A stretch of 64,000 bases of DNA from Brachionus manjavacas (taxonomy: Eukaryota > Rotifera > Eurotatoria > Ploima > Brachionidae). Made by a program: the position numbers and the translations under genes. Below, one piece after another: positions 11,305 to 22,075 of the stretch (position 1 is the first letter of the stretch; every line of letters starts with the position of its first letter). The DNA is taken from assembly GCA_019054805.1 (NCBI GenBank), contig JAHQIY010000009.1:3348001-3412000 (forward strand). Direction: 5' to 3'. The notes beneath the pieces are model-generated. The model was given only the letters and a program-made list of their open reading frames with translations, was not told the DNA's origin and did no database searches.

Positions 11305-11861
11305 TTAATTCCCAATTTTATTTAAGTAATTGAAAATATAATTATACATCCTAACAAGAGCCTTGGTAGCTTTTTTAGGAGCACCACGCTTTCGTTTTTC
11401 TCCCATAGGCAAGTTCTTGATCTCGAGTGGAATGGTGTATAGCTTGAAATAACTAGCAACGCCGATGATGTGCTTGCAAATGTTTTTTTTGTCATAGTTG
11501 GGACAACTACACTTGCTGCGGCGGAAGTCTTGATTGTTGAGTGTGACGACTCGGCACATGTTGATTCCACGGAATCCATCTAATGGTAGACGTGATCGGA
11601 AGGTGAAATCGGTCTTAATGCGACTGTTGGTGGATTCTAAGGCATTGTTTGTACTTGGAACGTACCCTGGCGCGTATCCTGATTTCTTTATAATTTATAA
11701 TTTCTCAATTTTAATTAGAAAATATATTGAAAAATAATTTACCTTCTTACCATCCAGCTAGATTATCAAACCATTGCTTATGAAAATAATCCATAAAACT
11801 GTCGACCCCATCGTCATTCTTCTTCTTCCACTTCCCTTCGAAAAGCTTGATACCCTGGCTG
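11305..11861 (-). pseudogene. Mutator-like (MULE) transposase C-terminal fragment with SWIM finger
   Basis: Minus-strand frame 11305-11678 carries the motif PSTNNALESTNSRIK, typical just before the SWIM region of MULE transposases, then a SWIM zinc finger C-S-C-P-N-Y-x5-C-K-H-I-I, then the basic tail GAPKKATKAL. A further piece at 11751-11861 (GIKLFEGKWKKKN...DYFHKQWFDNLAGW) reads like the segment preceding it, with an intron-like 72-base gap between them bounded by GTAAGA and TCAG. The two frames do not join cleanly under the simplest splice, so either a further intron limit is missed or the copy is decayed. No TIRs were found. Confidence 0.7.
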
Positions 11862-12253
11862 AACTGCTTATTATTTTTCTTATTATTTCTTATAATTTCT
11901 CATTATTTGTTTCTTATTTTTTGTTTGTTTGTCGTTTGCTTAAAAAAATAAATAATTGATTATTACTATAAACTATCGATTTATATTTAAAATTGATTAG
12001 ATGATCCCCAAATTATATAGTGGAGCTTTATTTTATAAGTGACGATGGAAATATATTAGTGATGGTAAGGAAATTGTTCCCAATTAAATATTTATTTTTT
12101 CGAATAAAACGATTTTAATTTTATTTACATAGAAAACAATTTGAAACAAATTTATAAAAAAACGACGCGTTTCGACCGATAGGCCTTCTTCAGAATCTAG
12201 ATAACCGAGAGATACAAAGTTTTAATTAAGAATACGAGAAAAAAAGAAATAAC
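11862..12253. other. AT-rich spacer with a hammerhead-like motif
   Basis: Contains, on the minus strand at about 12159-12194, CTGAAGA, a short G/C stem (GGCC-TATC-GGTC) and GAAAC. This is the core layout of hammerhead ribozymes and of the conserved end motif of Penelope-like elements. Stem I is not supported. No protein gene. Confidence 0.35.
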
Positions 12254-13447
12254 TCTTGGAGAGTTTTGACTTGATAACAACGGAGCTTTCTAAGGGCAAT
12301 AACATCGACATTGTGTATACTGACTTTTCGAAGGCGTTTGATCGAGTAAATCATCATAAACTCCTCCACAAGTTGAAACATTATGGTATCAGTGGTAATT
12401 TACACAGGTGGATTGAATCCTTTTTGATTGGTAGGAAGCAGCGTGTTGTTCTTGGTCATTCAACATCTGAGTGGCTAGAAGTTACGAGTGGAGTTCCACA
12501 GGGTTCAGTCCTCGGTCCATTACTTTTTGTGATTTTTATTAATGACCTTCCCGAAATATTCAAGAGCATATGCTCACTTTACGCAGACGATTGTAAGATC
12601 CATTGCATCTTCAATAAAACCAATGAAAACTTGATGAAACAGCAGCTTCAAGCGGATATTGACGAGCTAGTGAAATGGTGTAGGGAGTGGTCAATGGGCC
12701 TAAATATCGAAAAGTGTGAGATAATGCATATTGGCAAAAACAATCCGAAGAACGAATTTTTTATTTCAAGCAGCAAAGGTGTTCAGAAGTTAGCAGTTGC
12801 AACCGAGCAAAGGGATTTGGGCGTAATGGTGACAAGTGATATGAAATGGGAATAGAATCTTGGGGTTAGTCTTAAATGGCTTGAGTAATCGCAGTGAGAA
12901 CGTTATTTGTAAGATGTATAAGAGTCTGGTTCGGCCTCATTTAGAGTTTGCTTTTCGGCATGGAACCCATACCTAAATAAGGACATTGATGCACTTGAAA
13001 AGGTTCAGAGAAGAGCAACGCGTTCTATCTCAGGTTTATCGAATCTAGAGTATCCAGAACGACTAAGAAGGCTAAAACTTACAACACTTAAAACAAAAAG
13101 AAAGAGAGGTAATTTAATACAAATGTTTAAGTTGCTCAATAATTACGATCAAGTCAACTGGTATAAACAACCAGACAAGGTTTTTGGTGTAAATAAAACA
13201 AGAGGCAACAACTACAGGTTAAGAAGAGAAATTGTCAAAAACTGTGCACCAAGATTCAACTTTTTCACCAACAGAATAGTCAATGATTGAAATCAGCTTG
13301 GAAACAAAGTTATAGAATCAAAATCAACAAACATTTTTAAAACTAATTTAGACATACTTTTGAAAGACTAAATTATTGCTTATGGTCTGGATATAACCGG
13401 ACTTAACGCGAAAGCGGAGCAATTATAATTACTACTAACTATTAGAA
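12254..13447 (+). mobile_element. CR1-like LINE, 5'-truncated reverse transcriptase
   Basis: Reverse transcriptase from the palm onward: YTDFSKAFDRVNH, GVPQGSVLGPLLF, YADDCKI and the thumb-like MGLNIEKCEIMHIGK up to 12852. The reading then shifts frame with a short loss; the C-terminal part resumes (LEKVQRRATRSISG, RGNLIQMFKLLNN, FFTNRIVND) to a stop near 13371, with at least one further stop where a Trp is expected. The 3' end is GC-richer and closes in TACTAC-type repeats (13429-13438), like the LINE copies at 21.8 and 61.97 kb. Dead copy. Confidence 0.85.
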
Positions 13448-14080
13448 ATCTAGAAAAAAACATGTTTTATTACATTTTAAAGAAAAAAAATTTTCATTTG
13501 AAATATTTACTAAATTTAATTTACAATTATACAATGAATTTAAGAAAAAGTTAAAGTTTTGATTTAATCTAGCTTTTAAATTTTTATTTAAAATTGGAAT
13601 TCGAAATTTAAGGAATAAATTAATTAAATAGGCTTCAGTTGATTTTCTTATGGAAATTAGTATCAGTATTTGATTTAATCTTTATCAGTGTGACCATGTA
13701 AATTGAAATTACAGAGCGATTTTCTTAAATTTTGTTTAACTTTTTTATTGAGTATAAATGTTCTAAAATTCTTTTTATTGCTGATCTTTTCGATTACCCG
13801 ATGTAAAATTTTGTACATTTTCTACACTTTATAATATAAACTATTCCAGTAGCATCACAATTAGAATCATATAAAATAGGAAGAGAATAATTTTTATATT
13901 TTACATGAAGACTTTTTACTGTAAATATTAATTGACAAATATTACATTCTTGATTATTACACTTATTGAAAAAATTTTTTTACTCATCCAAATTGAAATT
14001 GAGAACAAAAATAGAACTTATTTTTTTTTAAATTGTATTTATAATCATCATATCTTTATCTTTGACATAACCTGAGTTTA
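13448..14080. other. AT-rich spacer
   Basis: No gene, repeat or RNA recognised. Confidence 0.5.
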
Positions 14081-14088
14081 ATTTTACT

Positions 14089-14520
14089 CAGAGTTGTTTA
14101 AAAGTCCCAAATTAAAGTCCAAGTCATTAAAAAAAACGTCCAAATCCGGACTTTTTTTTTATTTTCAAAAGTAATATGTTTTTCTTAAAGATGAGAGAGA
14201 TTTAAATGAGTATTTTCTTTAAAAAATTGAATCTAAATAATAATTAAAAAAGGCAAATATATTTAAAAAATGAATTTTGTAAATATTTTAGAAATGATTT
14301 TAAATTGTCCTTATATCCAAAGCAACCAAGATTTGGACAGTTATTAATTAAACCCAATTTAAGAATTTTCTAGTAATGATATTCATTGCAAAAAAAAAAT
14401 TTTAAGTTTTTGGACATTTGGAAAAAAGCAAAAAAAAAAAATGTAAAACACATTACTTTTGTAAAAAAAAAAGTCCGGAGTTGAACTTGACTTGAGACTT
14501 GTGACTTTTAAACAACTCTG
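14089..14520. mobile_element. hAT-type MITE with target-site duplication
   Basis: The ends are inverted repeats beginning CAGAGTTGTTTAAAAGTC on both sides; similarity runs about 90 bases inward through an internal CCGGACTTTTTTTTTT block. It is flanked by ATTTTACT (14081-14088) and ATTTTACA (14521-14528), an 8-bp duplication with one mismatch. CAG-starting TIRs with 8-bp duplications are the hallmark of hAT elements. Size 432 bp, no coding. It lies about 430 bp upstream of the GPSM start. Related ends occur at 23762-23791 and 41030-41079. Confidence 0.8.
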
Positions 14521-14951
14521 ATTTTACACTATCAAACGATTCTTTAATTATCTTATTTAGCTGTCTTATAATGTAAAAAAACAATTATATTTAATATTTT
14601 TATTCTCTAATTTTAATCATTATTTTGCCGAATATCTAGCTTTATGAAATTGAGTTCTTTTTTAAAGCTTAAATCAAAAAAATTATTTAATTTTAAATCG
14701 TTTTTTCAAAAAATCAAATTTTACATTTTATGATTTTGAAAAAAAGACCCTTCACTTCATTTCTCATCCACAACAAACCATTTAACCAGAAGCTAATTTT
14801 TTTCTATTAGAAAAATTAAAAAGTAATTTTAATTAAGCAAAAAAAAAACAAAAAACAAAAGTTGAAGGTCAATGAAAATAAATTTTCAAATCTTATTTAA
14901 AAATTCTAAATTTTACTTCAAAAATATTTTTTCTCCTAATAAAATTCAAAA

Positions 14952-17900
14952 ATGCTTAACAAACAGTCGTTTAGCGATTTGGCAAGCGAAGGTGAACGCT
15001 TGTGCAAGTCCGGTGACAGCGCAAACGGCATAAAGTACTTTCAAATGGCCTTAGGCATCTACGAACAAAACAAGCATGTGCAAGAGCAGGAGCAAAAAAT
15101 GCTGCCAACCATAGCCATAATTTACAACCAAATGGGAAACGCGTATTTCAACCTCCAAGACTACAGCAGGGCGCTAGAGTACCACAAAAAAGACCTTCAT
15201 TTATCCGAACAATTCGGAGACGAATCGGGCAAGGCCAAAGCGTGCGGCAACATTGGCAACACGCTCCAACTTCTTGGCGACTACGACGAGGCCATTCTGT
15301 ACCTGCTAAAAAACCTGGACATTTCCAAAAACCTGAACGACTCTGTAAGTCGATTGGAAAATTTAATAAAAAAAAAATAATTTTCTAAATAGAGTGGCGA
15401 GGCTAGGGCTTTGTACAATTTGGCCAACATTTACCAATCCAAGGGAAAATTTATGGGCAGATTGACTTATGATGAAGCAAGCAGGGACCCCAATAGTGGT
15501 GAATTTTCGGACGAGATCCGCGAAGTTCTCCTCAAAGCGGTCTACTACTACAAAGAAACCCTGAAACTGGTGTCGAACAAAGAACGTTCTGCGGAAGGCC
15601 GCACATATGGAAACTTGGGCAATACCTACTACTTGCTGGGAGACTTTGAGTCAGCCATTGAATGCCATTTAGAAAGACTAAAAATTGCCAAAGAGTACGG
15701 AGACAAGGCTGCAGAGAGAAGAGCTTATTCTAACTTGGGCAATGCGCACATTTTTCAAGGCAAGTTCAACGAAGCGGCTGATTATTACTTGAAAGCCATG
15801 AATGTGGCCAGGAACCTTGGTGATCGAGCCATCGAAGCACAGTCCTACTACTCCTTAGGCAATGCATACATTCTGCTCCAAGACTATTCACTAGCCATTG
15901 ATTTTCATCACAGACATCTTCAAATAGCTCAAAATTTAGAGGACCGGATTGGTGAGTCCAGAGCCTACTGGTCACTAGGCAATGCATATGCGGCTCTGGG
16001 GGACCTGGAAAATGCCATAATTTACGCCAATAGACACCTTAATTTGGCCCGTGTCATCGGCGACTCGACTTCAGAGTTGACTGCTAAAAAAAACCTATAC
16101 GATTTTCAAAATTTGCTGTCCAGCTCGGGTCTAAGAGACTCAGAATCTGGCCTGTTCAGTAAGTAAAAGAAAAAAATTTAATAAAATCTTTAGATGACTA
16201 CTCAAAATTTTAAGTGAAGTCAATGTTCGGTTTTTTTATTTTAATATTTGCCTTGACTTAAAATTTTGAAAGAATTTAGAAGAGTTTTTTTGTGAAGTAA
16301 AGGATCATGGTTATGCCGGGGAGAATTTTTTTGAATTTTAATACCCAGAGTTTTATATGGAATCTAATAATGTAAAAATATTTTTTTGTTGGTCTTTTTT
16401 CTCTCTTACACTTTTCACTTTTACCTCCATTATTATTTTTAGTATTGCTTAAATTTAATCTAGTCACATAGGCAATTAGTAATGTAAGTAAAATAAAAAA
16501 AAATTAAAAAAAATTTGTCAAAATTTGCCTGCTGATCTGAGGATCAAAGCTTAAAAATTAAAAATAATTATAACTTGAAAATTAACCTAAATTTAGCATA
16601 TTTTCAATTATTAAGACATTTTGTGACAAATTTTAAGAGTGAAAATTAAAAGAATAATTTAGAAAAGAATTAAAAAATATTGAGTCGAATTTTTTTTTAA
16701 ATTTAATCTTTATCTTTATAACTTTCCATTAAGTAGATTTATTAATTTATAAAAATTTAATTTTAGTCACAAAAATAAATTCTATCCTTGAGATTTTATA
16801 ATTAAACTCAATTAATTTTTTAATTTTGATTTAGGTTTTTTTCTTTAAATATAAATATCTTCTTTTAAAAAATTCGTATAATATCATAGGTAATCGATAC
16901 ACGCATAAGCGTAGCAAGAATTATTATTGTTAGTTTTACTATTATTGTTAGATCTTATTTTTCTAGTAAATTAATTTACGGTTTTGCTTTAGGTCACAGC
17001 TTTCTAAAACTCTTTTATTTCAATTTTCTATTCAAATTTTCTTTATTCTATTAAGATTTATTTTTAAATTTTATCGGCATCTTGAAGTTGATGATCAATT
17101 CAAAAAATCATTTCGATTCAAAGAGTTTATTTTTAAATAACAAAATTCATCATTGAAAAAATTTAAAAAATTTAAAGTAGCATGCATTTCATTTAATGTA
17201 GATTTAAAAAATCAAAAAAAATTAAAAATTTTTTTAATCGATCGATATTTTATATCAATTTTGAAAAAAAAATTTAAAATAAACTTTACAAAAAGTCATT
17301 TTTTAAATTTTAATTTAAAATTAGATTTTATCAATCGATTGAGAAAATATTTTTCTTGGAAAGATATTTTGAATTGATCATCAACTTCAAAATGCCGTTT
17401 TTCTTATTTTAATTTTAAATTTTTTAGTTTAATTTATCTTTAAGTTTAACTAAGAAATATTTTTTATTTTTTTATTTATTAGTTTATCACTAACAAGTAA
17501 AATCTGCTTCAAATAAAATAAAAATCAAAAATAACAAAATAAAGTTTAAGTTAAGTGTTCAATTTTTAAATCATATACTTTGTCAGATTCATCAATCTCA
17601 CTGTTTTTTAAATGAAACATTTAAAGGTAAATTTTTTTACAATTCATCCATTTAAAAATTTTAAAGCTTGATTCCACGATTAATGATTAGAGACACAAAA
17701 AAAGAGGGTAGAAAAATAATAAATAATAGAAAAATTGAAATAATCTTTATTTAAAATTATTTTTACAGAATTTAGCACAAAAAATAAAGATTTGACAAAA
17801 CTACTGTTCACTCAAGAAAAAGTGACACAATAAATCTTCAATGATTTTCAATGAAAGGTCAAAAATTATTGTGAAAATTATAGTCGGTTAAAATCTATTT

Positions 17901-19198
17901 AATATTTATTCAATTTATTTAAATTTTGAATTTTTTTTCATCGAAAATTTCAGAGTTTAACTCAAAATTATGAAAATTTAAAATCTAAAAATCAAGATCA
18001 TTTTGATCGCCAAATCCATAATAAATTAATTTTTTTTTTAAAAAAAACTTCAATTAACAAATTTAAAAAAAATAAAAGTTTTTCCTTTTATTATTGAAAA
18101 CGTTTTTTCTCACTCAAGTTATCTTAAAATAACAAAAAAAATGTATACTCAAGATAACTTTGCCTTTTGTTATTATTTTATTTTTTATTTTATTTAGTAA
18201 AAAAATTTATTTATTTATACTCAAAAAAAAAATAATAAAAATAAAAAAAAAGGATTAACACATTGTTAAGAGATTAATTATTTAGAACAATTGTTACATT
18301 TCCTGACTTTCTTAGCAGGAACATAAGTTCTATTAACACATTTTAAGTGGAAATCATTTTTACAATCACCGCATGTAATCCATTTATTTTCACAAGAAAG
18401 ATTGCAAATTATACAAGATTTCAAAGACTTCAAAAAATGGCCTAATTCAGTCTCTAACATCAGAAAACCATCAGAAGGAAAATATTTAAGTAGTGGCTCC
18501 CTTTTTAAACCACTTTAATCAATATAATGAATAATTAATAAAATATTTTTGAATAATCAAAAAAAAATTAGAATTTTTTATAATTTTCAGCTCCTGTTTG
18601 CTCCAAGTATGGCCGAAAATATTTGGACAATGTGGGTTCAATGTGCAAATCGGCATCAATTGATTCTTTCTATACCAACACTGCCGCTAACCCTGTAAAA
18701 ATGAATGCCAGTCGCTTGACCGATGTTAAACAAAAGAGCTTAAACTTTTCCCTATCGAACACAGACTTGGAAAACCACTACAGTGACACAGCTAGCGTTT
18801 CAAGCGAAGCGTCCCGAAAGCAGTTCGAGGACTCGTCCTTTTTGGACTTTCTAAGTCGGATTCAGTCGAATAGACTAGATGATCAGAGATGTTCGATCCG
18901 GCGCACACAACCACTCAAGAATAGTGAAAATCTGAGCCGGACCAAAGAGAGTGAGGATGAATTTTTGAATTTGATAATGAAGTCACAGAAATCTCGGCTC
19001 GAAGATCAGCGAGTGGATTTGAGCAAAACTCCGAAAACAAAAGTGGTGTCCAAGGCAAAGCAAGCGTGCACAATACCTGCAGACGATTCGTTTTTTTCAA
19101 TGATTCAGAAAATACAGTCGAGACGCTTGGACGAGCAGCGAACAAAGTTAAACTCGCACAAGACCGGCTTCTTCAGCACTCTTACAAGAAAGAAATAG
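14952..19198 (+). CDS. GPSM2: GPSM/LGN/Pins-type TPR-GoLoco protein, three exons
   Basis: Exons 14952-15344, 15393-16158 and 18591-19198, with introns of 48 bp and 2432 bp, both GT-AG. The join gives 588 residues. Residues about 5-380 are TPR repeats close to LGN/Pins, with hallmarks ASEGERLCKSGD, GNTLQLLGDYDEA, EARALYNLANIY, GDKAAERRAYSNLGNA and GESRAYWSLGNAY. The C-terminal part has three GoLoco motifs ending in the Asp/Glu-Gln-Arg triad: SFLDFLSRIQSNRLDDQR (470-487), EFLNLIMKSQKSRLEDQR (510-527) and SFFSMIQKIQSRRLDEQR (553-570). In animals this protein binds Gai-GDP through GoLoco motifs and NuMA/Mud and Inscuteable through the TPRs, orienting the spindle at the cell cortex. Drosophila Pins also has three GoLoco motifs, LGN four. 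The linker is Ser-rich with SVSSEASRKQ. Intron 1 runs open in frame to a stop at 15380, so retention would give a short TPR protein. Whether it is GPSM1 or GPSM2 cannot be settled here. Confidence 0.93.
17075..17397. mobile_element. Inverted-repeat element in GPSM intron
   Basis: Arms 17075-17105 and 17367-17397 are inverted repeats of 31 bases with one or two differences (CGGCAT, then TTGAAGTTGATGATCAATTC). The core of about 260 bases is very AT-rich and holds an open Lys/Phe-rich frame (17153-17377) that looks like composition and not a gene. It could be a MITE; no target duplication is clear. Confidence 0.6.
18278..18460 (-). pseudogene. PHD-like zinc finger remnant, probably LINE ORF1
   Basis: A 60-residue minus-strand frame with C-I-I-C, C-G-D-C, H-L-K-C-V and C-N-N-C spacing (Cys/His pattern C4-H-C3 like a PHD finger), ending in a stop right after the last Cys. 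It lies antisense inside the GPSM intron. CR1-like LINEs often carry such a finger in ORF1, so a LINE origin is the simplest reading; no adjoining RT is present. Confidence 0.5.
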
Positions 19199-20080
19199 AT
19201 TTTTCTTTTAAAATGAAAATGTTGTTTTCCAGCACAGCAATTCCTTAATTAAACGCGTTAAGCTCATCCTATAGATTTAGTCTATTTTGTGTTTTTCTTT
19301 ATATTCTTAGACTTGTATTAAATTATGAAATTTTTTCTCTCTTTTTTTTAAGTGTGACAATTTTTTCAAATAAATGGTTTAATAAAATTTGTTTGATAAT
19401 TATTCGAAAGACACAAAATACAAACTAAAATGAATAAAAATTAAATAAAGATCCTAAACAAAATAATGATAAATTTTAGAAAAGACAACATTGATTTAAA
19501 AATGTCCATGATAAAAAAATACACTGTATTTTTATGATAACTGAGTTATCAGTCCACTGATTTTCACCAAATTCATCTAGATAAATAAACTTGCTAAGTA
19601 TCTCAGAAGTCAAACGCTTCGAAATGCTTGCAATACACTAAGCACTAAGCTCACATCTTGACTTAATTACAAGCTCGTGTCATATAGATATAAAAAAGAA
19701 TTCCATTCTTAGAACCTCAGAACGTTCAATAACTTAAATAAAGTTTTTAAAAATTAAACATTGTTTTATTATAAACCGGTTACACATATCAATTATATTG
19801 ATCATAGAAATTTACTAAAAATACGCCTTAAAGGCTAAAGTAAAATATTTCTAAATATTTCAAATGTTTTATTTACTTAACACCAAGGTCTTATGATAGT
19901 AAAAAATTCGACTAATGGATAAATTAAATCTTATAGAGATAACCTTGATGACTTTTTTAAAATTTAGATCTTTTTTAAAATAAACCTTGATGCTTGATTC
20001 AAAAAACTTTTGAAATATTATAAAATATCATGTAATTCAATAATATTGTATCCTAGTCTTAAATTTTAATTTATTGTATC
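19199..20080. other. 3' flank of GPSM and AT-rich spacer
   Basis: AATAAA-type signals occur near 19367-19385. A direct repeat TTGTATCCTAGTCTT occurs twice (20046 and 20076). No gene seen. Confidence 0.5.
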
Positions 20081-20864
20081 CTAGTCTTGCATGAAAATGC
20101 ATAAAAAATGCAAAAAAAATTTTTTTTTGTTGAATGAAAACTTTATTTAAACAAATTAGAAAAAAAAAAATAATTATAAAAAAAAGGTATATTTTATTTT
20201 ACATTTCTCAATTTGTTAATATTATGCATGAGAAAAATAAGAGAGTTAAAGTTCTTTGGATTAAGCCTTGATCTTTTTTTGGAAAGTATCTCTCCGGCTT
20301 TTGAAAAAATTCTTTCGCTTGTTGCCGGAATAGAAAGATATTTTTTAGTTAAATTATATAAGTTAGGAAATGAAAATTTGTTATTTTATGTTAAATGTTA
20401 ATTTATTCTGACTTGAAGCATTTAAAGTAGCTTGTTTTGATTTATCTTGAGAAGATTTAATTGACATAAACTCTTGATAGTGATCAGCTTCTAAATGGTT
20501 CCATAAATTTGTAGTATTGTTTTTTCTCAAAATTGATGAATCTTTCTCTGTTTTAGTTTTTAGGCATATTTGACAGATACCGATTGTAGGATTGTCAGGA
20601 TTCAATTTAAAATGTCTCCAAACAAGAGAAGAAAAAGGTGAACTCATATTTATTTTTAAAGAATAATTTAATAAACAAAAACTAAATTGAAAAACTAATT
20701 GAACGAATTTTATGTGAATTTTTTATAATAGAAAAAAGAAGCGCCAAAATTCATGATAAGAAAATATAGAATTGATATTAATTGATCGCGATTTTGGACA
20801 TCATGATCGATCGATTTCGATTTGAAAAATCGCGCGCGATTAATCGAAATCGCTGCAACACTAG
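20081..20864 (-). mobile_element. Internally deleted hAT transposon
   Basis: On the minus strand a BED zinc-finger N-terminus (20381-20647: VWRHFKLNPDN, CQICLKTK, NLWNHLEADH) is followed within about 50 bases, in another frame, by the hAT dimerisation C-terminus (IPATSERIFSKAGEILSKK...NSLIFLMHNI, about 20205-20350). The whole catalytic middle is missing. Candidate ends: CTAGTCTTGCA at 20081-20091 and CTAGTGTTGCA (reverse) at 20854-20864, the latter followed inward by subterminal ATCGATTTCGAT/TCGCGCGCGA palindromes. hAT TIRs commonly contain TAGTGTTGCA-like motifs. Non-autonomous. Confidence 0.75.
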
Positions 20865-21134
20865 TCTTAATTCATTGAAAATTTTAAATTATTATCTTTA
20901 AAAAAAATGAAATAAGAACATGCAAATGAACAAAATTACGCTTCTCTTAAAAGGACAGTAATTTTAAGCAAAAAATTTTATTTGTCAATAATTCAGTTAG
21001 TGGTTTATAGAGAAAAATCCTATAAAAACAGGAAGTCTTTAGCTTAACGCGTTGTAAAGCAAATTCCCTCAAAATCTAAAATCCATAAGATAATAAAACT
21101 AATTATCTATCTAATATAAATTAAATAAGATTTT
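20865..21134. other. AT-rich spacer
   Basis: Nothing recognised. Confidence 0.4.
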
Positions 21135-21868
21135 AGGCATCTTAGTAGAGCCTGATATAAAATGGAAACACCAAGTTCAAATGTGTGCAAACAAAGCATC
21201 AAGAATGCTTGGACTTTTTAAAAAACAATGCGAAGGAAAAGAGGAGATTTAATCCAATTTTATAAAATAGTAAACCGTCTTGAGCATGTGAATTTTTACT
21301 ATAAGCCAGTTTTCAAGACAAGTTTAGATATAGTGGGCCCAGCGGCAGGGACAAGAGGTCATGTAAAAAGAGTGAGACCACAAAGTTTCACATCCAAGGA
21401 AATAAATGATTATCATAAGAGCGTAACCGCAAGAATGCACTTTTTTTCAAATAGAGCGTCTGGCTGGTGGAACATGTTGCCAAACTGCATTGTTGAAGCG
21501 ACAACTGTAAATAAATTTAAAGCCAGACTAGATGGTTGGTTGTCAATCAATGGAGAAAGGCTGATCACCGAGTTAATTATTTAGGAAACGTTATTATTAC
21601 TATTTCATTTAAATGTTTTTTTTTATTTTATATTATTAGTTTTTCTAGGTACAATATTCTATTTGGTTTATATATGTGTTAAATTATTATTTAAAAAAAA
21701 CCAAGACTTAAATTTTGAAATTGTACTGCTATAGCTGGATGTTACTATGTTGCAGCTTGTTGATAAGATCCACGCAGTATTACTACTACTACTAATGAAA
21801 CTATATTTAAAAAATACACAAACGACTAAAGTCGGGTCGCAGTTATATTTACTACTACTACTACTAAA
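21135..21868 (+). mobile_element. CR1-like LINE 3' fragment with two TAC tails
   Basis: The frame ILGILVEPDIKWKHQVQMCANKASRMLGLFK (21135 on) matches the post-palm region of the LINEs at 12.2 and 60.4 kb; it then jumps to the C-terminus (RGDLIQFYKIVN, FFSNRASGWWNMLP, stop at 21584), so an internal stretch is lost. The 3' UTR ends in TACTACTACTAC at 21780-21794, and a second similar tail follows at 21851-21866 after a GTCGGGTCGCAG segment, suggesting another tail insertion. Confidence 0.75.
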
Positions 21869-22075
21869 AAGCTTAAAGAAAGTATTTTTTTTTCAAAAGT
21901 GTCTAAGAGAACAAGATTAAATAAAAAGTAAAATTTTTCATAGAAAAAAATATCTAGAAAAAAAGTTATGTTAGATCTGAAAAGATTTTTAAATCTTTTG
22001 TTCCGATTTGGTCAAAATTGAAGTAACTTCTTAAAATAATTAAAGAAGACAAAAGTGAATAAAAAAAGCTCTTAG
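21869..22075. other. AT-rich spacer
   Basis: Nothing recognised. Confidence 0.4.

Larger units (their letters stand above)
16159..18590 (+). other. Long intron 2 of the GPSM gene
   Basis: Begins GTAAGT and ends TTTTCAG. The only long intron seen in the window; other introns are 33-53 bp. It holds an inverted-repeat element (17075-17397) and a minus-strand PHD-like remnant (18278-18460), so its size probably comes from insertions. The rest is AT-rich. Confidence 0.85.

Noticed and set aside
11534-11959. Plus-strand frames over the MULE fragment
   Set aside because: The minus strand carries the SWIM motif and tail; the plus frames are shadows.
12159-12194. Calling an active hammerhead ribozyme
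   Set aside because: Core bases present, but stem I cannot be drawn from the flanks and stem III is only palindromic; left as a finding.
15766-15987. Reverse-strand frame over the TPR exon
   Set aside because: Shadow of the GPSM coding frame.
17153-17377. 74-codon Lys/Phe-rich frame in the GPSM intron
   Set aside because: Composition matches translation of A/T runs; it lies inside an inverted-repeat element.
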